From contig JACGCM010002784.1 in assembly GCA_014058105.1 (NCBI GenBank), forward strand, positions 2,418,001-2,482,000: a stretch of 64,000 nt of DNA, given 5' to 3'. Both the position numbers and the translations under genes were made by a program. The DNA is from Kingdonia uniflora. Lineage: Eukaryota > Streptophyta > Magnoliopsida > Ranunculales > Circaeasteraceae. Positions 57,538 to 64,000 of this stretch are shown here, piece after piece. The number at the start of each line of letters is the position of its first letter. The stretch's first letter is position 1. The notes under the pieces were generated by a model. That model was not told the DNA's origin and did not search any database. It worked only from the letters and a program-made list of their open reading frames with translations.

Positions 57538-57812
57538 AGGTACCAAATGACCAAGTGGTTGTGATTCAAAAAGGGATGAAAGATGGTGAACCATGTGTGA
57601 TAACTGTGAATTATTCTTATAAAATTGGATTTGGGTATGATCTTTGCATAATTATACTTGCTTTGGTCCATAATGTTGATGATTGTGATGTTTATTTTCA
57701 TGGGAAGGCGTACTTCGATTGCAAAGAGTTTCGGAGGGCTGCATATGCTTTACATGATAAGAATGGAAAAAGTCGGTGTTCTTGCATTCTTACCCAGTTT
57801 ATCTGGTTTTAA
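57538..57812 (+). pseudogene. Chimeric ORF: ACR-like exon 1 joined to APC8/CDC23-like sequence
   Basis: The first part (to about 57661) copies ACR exon 1: VPNDQVVVIQKGMKDGEP, CVITVNYSYKIGFGYD. At 57662, in the middle of the LILEFGL segment, it switches to another gene and stays in frame: [34 protein letters not shown]. This resembles the N-terminal part of plant APC8 (CDC23), a TPR subunit of the anaphase-promoting complex that reads ...YLLAKSYFDCREYRRAAHMLRDQ. The open frame from ATG 57555 is 85 codons and stops after FIWF at 57812. Whether it is expressed is unknown. Confidence 0.7.
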
Positions 57813-57884
57813 TTTTAACTTATAACTCTTTTATTGTAATTATTTTGTGTATTGTATGTTATTTGTTTTATTATTTGAATCCTT

Positions 57885-58170
57885 TTTACAGGATTTTCAA
57901 ATTGCAAACACTCACGATGAATCAAATTATAGGATTACCAAATACTAATGGTGAATCCAATCTCCCTTTTCAACATTTTTTCTTAAATTGTATGAATGGG
58001 TACCGATTTTTGGTGCAAAGGAAAGATAACAACTTCAATGCTATGATTTTGAAACACTTGTTTATGAGTAAGACCAACAAACTTCCAATTTATCTGTGAT
58101 TCGCTTCATGAAAGGAAAAGTTGGTTGATTTTGCTTTTCCTCTTTACTAGGTTTTAGTTTTTCTTAAAAT
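57885..58170 (+). repeat. Segment A', second copy of the internal duplication
   Basis: Matches 55280-55600 but lacks the CT run. It lies right of the chimeric ORF, so the order is A, ACR exons, second ACR exon 1 plus APC8 piece, A'. Confidence 0.8.
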
Positions 58171-58974
58171 GGTCAATTTCCCATTGAAGTTGTTTTGTTA
58201 ATGATTGTGCGTGAATATCTATTTCCCTTTGATTCATCTTTTATTGGTCTATATAACAAAATACAAGTATTAAATGAGTTATCTATTTTCAGGAAATGGT
58301 CATATTTTCAACGTAAGTAACCCACACAATTAAGTGACTGTGAAACAACTTGCAAAAATGATGGCAGAGGTAGATGAACTTTAAATTTAAAATACCTTTT
58401 TATACAATGAAACTTGGTATTTTTATTCTTAGGTATGATATTTACTATTATATTCTCCAGGTTTACTCTAAAGTTAGTGGATAATCAATTCTCCTGTATG
58501 GTCATTTGATTTTTTATATTTTTAGTTTCATAATGTGTACTTGATTATTTTATTATCTTTTGGTTTTCAATTATTTTTTAATGTTGTACTTGAGGTTGTA
58601 AAATTGCAAGAAAAAATTGTTTCAGGTAGTTTCTTAACAATTATGGGAGCGATACAAGCAAGTTTTTATTATACGTCGAGATATTATTCGTGAGTCGATG
58701 GTTCCATGTTTAGTGCGTATGAGGTTGGATAATTAATTTGAATGCTCAAGTTTCATTTAGTGATTGAACATAATTTTTAATGTTCTAGGTAAATTAAGAC
58801 CTTATTTATTTATATGAAATTGGTGTTTGTGGAACCTTGTAAATAAATTATTCTCTCTTTTAAATTAATTTGAAGTTGATGAATGATTTGTATTATCTAA
58901 GAGGGGTATAATTTAAATTACAAAAATGTTATATTTAACATTACCATCTTTTAGAGAAACAAATTTATCTCGAA
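58171..58974. other. AT-rich right interior of the CACTA element
   Basis: No gene or repeat recognised. Some exon-like text near 58640-58740 (TTAACAATTATGGGAGC, ...GGTTCCATGTTTAGTGCG) is too short to call. Confidence 0.4.
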
Positions 58975-59610
58975 TGATATGTATTAAAGACGGATGGAAT
59001 AATCCGTCTCTATTAATATTGGCGCTGGTGAAAAAAATTGGCACCACACTTTTAGAGATAAACAAATTTGTCTCAAATGTTGTGTATTAGAAAAAGAATA
59101 ATTCATCCTCAATAATATTGGCACTGGCGAGAAAATTTGGCGCCATACTTTTAGAGACAAACAAATTCGTCTTAAATATAATGTATTAGAGAGAGAATAA
59201 TCTGTCTCCAATAATATTGGCGCTAGCGTGAAAATTTGGCGCTATACATTTAGAGAAAAATATTTTTTTCTCAAATATTGTGTATTATAGATAGAATAAT
59301 CCGTCTGCAATAATATTGGCGCTGGTGGGAAAATTATGTGTTATACTCTTATAGAAAAACAAATTCATCCCTAATATTATGTATTAAGGACGGTTGCACT
59401 CCGTCCCTAAAGGAGTTGAAAAAAAAGACCTTTAGAGATGGATTTTTGTCATCTCTAAAGCCGTCATTAATTGTATTAGAAACGGATGTGTCTATCCCTA
59501 ATGTATTTGGGACGTTACCCTCAAGGGACAACACTTTACCACCGTCCCTGAAGACGTCCATAATAGTTGTAGGGACGGATTAATAGCTTTTGGGATACTT
59601 TTTTGCCATC
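58975..59610. repeat. Right subterminal array of the Pack-CACTA (about 120-bp units)
   Basis: About four units of ATTAGAGACGGAATAATCCG, then TCTCAATAATATTGGCGCTGG, then AAAATTTGGCGCCATAC, then TTTAGAGACAAACAAATTCG follow one another from about 58980 to 59370. Shorter CCGTCCCTAAAG-type motifs follow to the end. GGCGCC-type palindromes recur within. Such arrays are presumed transposase-binding sites. Confidence 0.7.
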
Positions 59611-59633
59611 CCTAAAGGTTATTTTTCTTATAG

Positions 59634-60260
59634 CATGTTGAAAAACGCATCAAAGAATTGCTCGATGCTCAAATTCAGACCACTAAAGGAATCTTCAACA
59701 TATTACAGAAGAACCCGATCGTACAAGAGCTACTAGATGGTGAAGTTCTCACTGGTTTCCACACTCTAAATATTTAAAAATATAAGGGGACTCATATAGT
59801 AGAACATGTTCAAAATTTCCAGGACGCTCTAGGCATACATTCTAGATCCAACCACATTCAAAGTCGGCTCTTTCCTACCAGTTTGAAAGGCGAGCCTTTA
59901 CGATGGTTCCACACCCTACCAGAAAGGTCTATTACAACTTTTGAGCAATTGAGGGAACTCTTTGTCAAGAATTACTAGCACAACAGAGACAAAGAAGAGA
60001 ATCAATACTTTCTATTCTGCCTTAAGCAAGTACCTGGAGAGAAGCTCGAGACATTCACTAAGAATTTCCTGAAGTTGGCTCGAAAGGTGGATCGACTTAA
60101 TCACAAGATTACTATTTTAGCCTTCACCAATGCTTTACTCGTCAATGGAAGGGCGAAGGAGTATCTCGTTCTAAACAAACCCGCGACTTTAGAGGACATG
60201 ATCAAAAAAGTCAACGGGTATATCGATCACGAAAGAATGGTATCTGACAAATAGATTACT
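59634..60260 (+). pseudogene. Gag of Tat copy 3, core
   Basis: Right after the CACTA end the frame reads HVEKRIKELLDAQIQTTKGI, then LFPTSLKGEPLRWFHTLPER, TTFEQLRELFVKNY, NQYFLFCLKQVPGEKLETF, FLKLARKVDRLN and YLVLNKPATLEDMIKKVNGY, the retrotransposon gag domain (PLRWF, F-K-Y). Two stops occur (TTTAAAA at about 59777, TAG at 59980). It aligns with the core at 34460-34180 of copy 2. Confidence 0.85.
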
Positions 60261-60399
60261 CATAAATCAACATTGACAGCTAGAGATTAATCTACAGGCC
60301 AAGATTTTAATCGTACTGCTGATCAAGGAGGAAGCAGGAAGCGTACAAAATCTAATGAAGATCGATCTCAGAAAGGCCATAATATAACAAAACCCTATC

Positions 60400-60980
60400 T
60401 TCCTAAGATGACTGTTACTATAGCCAGCATTTATCCTATACTTCAAAAGGATAAGTTTTTTTGCAATGCACAGTATCTCCAGCCCATTAAGAACAAATCA
60501 TATTATATTCACCACAAAGTCTGACATCATGAGATAGAGCATTACTTCGCTTTATAGCAATTGTTGGAGTATATTTTTGCAGATGGACGAATGCATGAAT
60601 ATATCGTGGACGTTGAAAGTTACAAGAACGAGAGTTACAGACTTCCCACGAAGGTCGTACAGGTCGACGAAATGGTAGAGGGGAAGCATTTATACCACAT
60701 CTCCCTCAGCCATTTCATTGGGAATCATACTATTAACCAATCGAACAGGAGCAAAATACGACATATCGGCCAATGCCACGGTTTGTCCATGGACGACAAA
60801 GAAGCTCAATTACTTCATGTATCCAGCTCCCAATGCATAGGGATCTCATTTGATGATTATGATGTTCACTACGTCAACTTTCCTTACCATGATGCATTGG
60901 TGATCATGTTGAAAATAAGAAATGTCGCACTACGTACAATGATGGTAGATACTGGCAGTAGTATCGAACTACTTTTTTAA
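60400..60980 (+). pseudogene. Protease region of Tat copy 3
   Basis: A long open frame from 60561 ends with RNVALRTMMVDTGSSIELLF, containing the protease active site DTGSS. The preceding sequence (LLEYIFADGRMHEYIVDVES, QCIGISFDDYDVHYVNFPYH) is the linker between gag and protease typical of Tat (SFTDEDL-like region). A stop at 60979 closes the frame before the rest of the protease. Confidence 0.8.
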
Positions 60981-61089
60981 TGCATGATTGATCAAATGGG
61001 GATAACTAAGGAAATATAGCATAGTAACATTGATATCTACAGATTCAATGGTTCTAGAGAAGAACGCGTAGGAAAGATCATACTTCCTA

Positions 61090-61880
61090 CTATGGTAGAA
61101 CCAAAAAAATAGAGAACTTTAGCACCAAGACTTCGAGAAGAAGTCAACAAAGAGATCGATAAACACATTAAAGTTGGTTTTATCCGAAAAGCTAATTATC
61201 CAGAATGGATCTCGAAAATTGTAGCAGTACCGAAGAAAAATGGCAAGATCAGAGTGTGCGCAGATTTCACAGACCTCGACAAATATACTCTAGGACATGA
61301 ACTCACAGACCTCAACAATGATAGTTTTCCACTTCCTATCATAAACATAAGCTCAATTTTACTGTAGGACACGAACTCTTATCCATGATGGATATCGCAT
61401 CAGGGTATAATCAAATACCTCTGCTAGCCAATGATCAAGAGAAAATAGTTTATATTATAGAGCATGGCATGTACTACAATAGGATTATGGCATTCTGTCT
61501 CAAGAATGCAAGAGCCGCATATCAAAGGTTGATGACACAAATGTTCAAAGACTATCTCAGAAAAATGATGGAAGTATACATTGATGATATGTTGTGTAAA
61601 AGTCTTAAAAAGGATAACCATATCACTGATCTACACACAACTTTCAAAATTTGCCGTTTCTACAAAATGAGACTCAATCATGACAAGTGCCAGTTTGGGG
61701 TCCAGTCAAACAAATTTTTGGGCCACTTGATCAGCAAACAAGGCATAGAGGCTTATCCAGATCGTATTCGTGCACTATTATCTATGCCTTCTCCAAAAAT
61801 AAAAAATAAAGACGTACATAAACTAGCAAGTAAGATAGAAGCAATAAATTGCTTTATCTTTAAGTCTTCATATTGATGTC
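61090..61880 (+). pseudogene. Reverse transcriptase of Tat copy 3
   Basis: Motifs in order: HIKVGFIRKANYPEWISKIV, VPKKNGKIRVCADFTDL, an 8-residue insertion, SFPLP, a frame change, LLSMMDIASGYNQIPL, the FCLKNARAAYQRLM box (usual PFGLKNAGATYQR), the catalytic VYIDDML with both Asp kept, and CQFGVQSNKFLGHLIS. Open for 163 codons from 61385. The end reads INCFIFKSS (RNase H connection). Confidence 0.9.
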
Positions 61881-62439
61881 GATGGTTATTCGACCTATTG
61901 CGTAAAGGGACAATAAAACCAAAATCTAAAAAAGATCTTGAGATCGAGTGGACTCCAGAATGTAAACAGCATTTTAGGAACTCAAATGTTATTTGAGCAA
62001 ACCACCAGTGATGAGTATACCTAAGGATGGAGAAGAACTCACCATATATATTGTCATTACCGACAAATTATTGAGTTCTGCCCTCATTTGACTTGATGAA
62101 AAGACAGAGAAATCTGTGTACTTCATCAGCAAAACTCTCACTCTACCAGAATCCCAATATACCAAGATTGAGAAACCACTGCTAGCCCTCGTTTACACAT
62201 CTCAAAAGTTAAAATAGTATTTCCAAGCCCACTCAGTTCGAGTAATGACAAATTTTCCTTTGTGCAAAATCTTGTCCAAGAGCGAGAAATTCAGATGAGT
62301 ACAGCAATTGTCGGTAACTCTTTGCAAGTATGACATATGTTTCGAACCACGACATTCTAAAAAAGGTCAAGCAGTAGCAAATTTTCTTGTAGACTTCCCT
62401 GTAGAAGATAGTATAAAAATTAATGAAGAACAGTTTGAA
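61881..62439 (+). pseudogene. Ordinary RNase H of Tat copy 3
   Basis: Pieces read IEWTPECKQHF, CYLSKPPVMSIPKDGEEL, SVYFISKTLTLPESQYTKIE and KPLLALVYTSQKLK, then KKGQAVANFLVDFPVED. Stops at 61968, 62089, 62216 and 62296 and a frame change show it is dead. Confidence 0.8.
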
Positions 62440-62757
62440 GAAAAGTCAAATTGGATATCTCAAAAAGGTTGGCATCTTCAAACTGATGGTTTAGCCAAAT
62501 CTATGGGGTCCGGCATCAGCATCTTCCTTATTACGCCTTCCAATAACATAATTAAAAAAGAAATCAGACTCAAATTTAAAGCTACAAACAATAAGACCGA
62601 ATATGAGGCATTAATTCATGGTCTCGATATGGCCCTAGAGATTGGAGTCTCCGAGTTATCTATGTACACAAACTCTTTACTTATTATGAACCATTATACA
62701 AAAAAATTTCAGAAAAATGGAAAAATGATTGATTACGCTGCAACAGTAGCCGACTGA
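62440..62757 (+). pseudogene. Archaeal-type RNase H of Tat copy 3
   Basis: Open frame: GWHLQTDGLAKSMGSGISIF, KATNNKTEYEALIHGLDMAL, ELSMYTNSLLIMNHYT. The first Asp (TDG) and the Glu (EYEAL) are kept, but the third acidic site reads TNS where copy 2 has TDS, a loss of a catalytic residue. Confidence 0.85.
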
Positions 62758-64000
62758 ATGAACAGATTCAAGAAGGCTACCATTGAATATTTACCTCACG
62801 GAGAAAAAAAACATTCCCATTCCCTTACCTAACTAGCGGGAATCCGTGGAACAGAAGCTCAATATCTCAAGATCGAAATATTATCCACCCCCAGCACTAA
62901 CATCATAAGCTCAAATTTTGTTAATACTAGGGAGATTGAAGAGGATGAGGATGATTGGAGATGACCATTTCTCACATATATTGGACCCCAAAACAAATTT
63001 GACGGCAAACTCCCTAGCAATACGTCATGGCCGATAATTTTCTTCATAAAATATCAGTTATAGAACTTTATCTCAAATGTTTATCGAACAAAGAGGCTCA
63101 AAAATTTATGTATGAACTTCATGAAGGCACTTGTAGGCCCCATGCAGCAGAACGATCTTAAGCAAATCGAACTCTTACTCAAGGAGTTTTTTAGCCTAAA
63201 ATGAAAGCTCAAGCCATAGAAGACGCAAGCAAGTGTGATGCCTGCCAATGACATAGACCCCAAATTCGAGTTCCAGCCTTGGAACTCCATTCCAGCAACA
63301 TTGTTTGACCATTCAGAAGATGGGCCCTCGACCTCGTAAGAGATTTCCCCACTGCACAAGACAAAAGGAAGCACCTCCTAGTAGCAACAGATTACTTCAC
63401 CAAATGGATAGAAGTTGTTCATTTATGTCGAACACGTGAAGATGAAGTCATCAAGTTTATATGGGAAACCATCATAATACATTTTAGCTGCCCACATCTC
63501 ATCAGAATTGACAATAAACCTCAGTTCGTTGGTTCTAGAGTCGTTGAATTCCTCAATCAACATAACATCATCCACTCTCTATCCAATCCATACTACCCAT
63601 AAAGAAATGGTCATGCCAAAATCACCAATCGAACTATCATTGATAGAATCAAGAAGCGATTAACAAAGAAGAATGGCAACTAGGTACAAAAATTACCATA
63701 TGTATTATAGGCATATCGCACAATGCCTTGGGTATCGATTGGATGAACGCCATTCATATTGGCGTACGATATTGAAGTAATCATCCCTACTCAATAGCAT
63801 CACCCATTATGCGACCATACCATAAAAGATGAAGAAAATGAATTCCAGTTAGCATGTAACATGAATTTGATTAAGGAAACTAGAAACAGAGCAATCAGGA
63901 ACTTAGGAAGATACTATTAGGCTTTAGCCAGATCTTATAACAAACGAGTTCATCATAAAGAATTCAAAATTAAAGATTTAGTCCTCCGAGAAGTTCCCAA
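62758..64000 (+). pseudogene. Integrase of Tat copy 3 (cut by the window edge)
   Basis: After a linker with stops, the zinc-binding end (CDACQ, about 63236) and core follow: RRWALDLVRDFPTAQDKRKH, VATDYFTKWIEVVHL, LIRIDNKPQFVGSRVVEFL, and NGHAKITNRTII, in which the catalytic Glu is Lys (codon 63618-63620). AYRTMPWVSIG, TPFILAYDIEV and DEENEFQLACNMNLIKETRN follow. Many stops (for example 63600, 63681, 63707). The same Glu-to-Lys change is seen in copy 1. Confidence 0.85.

Larger units (their letters stand above)
53702..59633. mobile_element. CACTA element with captured gene fragments (Pack-CACTA)
   Basis: The left end CACTATAAAAAAAAGTAATTA and right end (reverse complement CTATAAGAAAAATAACCTTTAGGG) are imperfect inverted repeats. 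The final two bases at the right appear lost or changed. The inner part holds two further CACTA-type left ends (54465, 55090), a duplicated segment, exons of an ACR9/10-like gene, an APC8-like piece and subterminal repeats. Gag of Tat copy 3 flanks both sides. No transposase is recognised, so it is non-autonomous. Confidence 0.75.
52569..64000 (+). mobile_element. Ty3/gypsy Tat-clade retrotransposon, copy 3 (runs off the window)
   Basis: A 5' LTR (52569-53143), primer site, gag split by a 5.9-kb CACTA element, protease, RT, RNase H, archaeal-type RNase H and integrase. The integrase continues to the window edge, so the antisense region and 3' LTR lie beyond. Frames contain more stops than copy 2. 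With the CACTA removed, gag to integrase spans about 5 kb, normal for Tat. Confidence 0.85.

Noticed and set aside
1..64000. tRNA, rRNA, riboswitch, bacterial operon or attachment sites
   Set aside because: None seen. The tRNA-like strings are retrotransposon primer sites (13158, 16196, 35158, 46258, 53144).

Overview
The window is plant nuclear DNA, very probably from a flowering plant and most likely a eudicot. It is AT-rich, has no bacterial-style gene packing, and is almost wholly nested transposable elements: Ty3/gypsy retrotransposons of the Tat, Athila and Tekay-like (chromovirus) types, an L1-type LINE with an RNase H domain, and En/Spm-like CACTA DNA transposons. I found no intact host gene, rRNA, tRNA or CRISPR array. 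Every transposon protein I could read carries stops or frameshifts. The host-gene sequence I recognise sits as fragments inside or beside CACTA elements.

Layout. 1-2043 is the right end of a CACTA element inserted in the 3' LTR of Tat copy 1 (2044-13684, minus strand). Copy 1 has degraded gag, RNase H and integrase, has lost protease and RT, and carries antisense ORFs that are split by a 2.9-kb solo LTR (4664-7555). After a scrap of gypsy RT (13685-13905) comes an L1-type LINE on the minus strand in three pieces (13914-14755, 21935-23224, 35905-38350). A non-autonomous element with 4.8-kb LTRs (14756-21934) and Tat copy 2 (23225-35899, target duplication GATTT) interrupt it. A LINE zinc-finger scrap on the plus strand (38351-38860) adjoins a truncated Athila element (38861-about 45444). 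That element lies against a minus-strand Tekay-type gag, primer site and LTR (45445-about 47060).

47070-52568 holds CACTA-like subterminal repeats, intron-containing exons of a plant SCAPER-like gene and a possible CACTA-associated protein fragment. Tat copy 3 (52569 to the window edge, plus strand) is split in gag by a 5.9-kb CACTA element (53702-59633). That element carries copied pieces of an ACT-domain (ACR9/10-like) gene, with introns, and of an APC8/CDC23-like gene. In one place the two are joined in frame.

How the parts work together. The Tat elements encode gag-protease-RT-RNase H-archaeal-type RNase H-integrase on one strand. Between pol and the 3' LTR they carry a second set of genes on the opposite strand. 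In copy 2 this set has three units: two related ORFs of about 110 codons, each with a TATA box and a pyrimidine-rich leader, then a larger intron-containing coiled-coil gene. In copies 1 and 2 the convergent pol and antisense genes are separated by short tandem repeats. The most interesting signals are this antisense gene set and the chimeric gene-capturing CACTA element. Coordinates of degraded domains are approximate, and all family calls come from reading motifs by eye.
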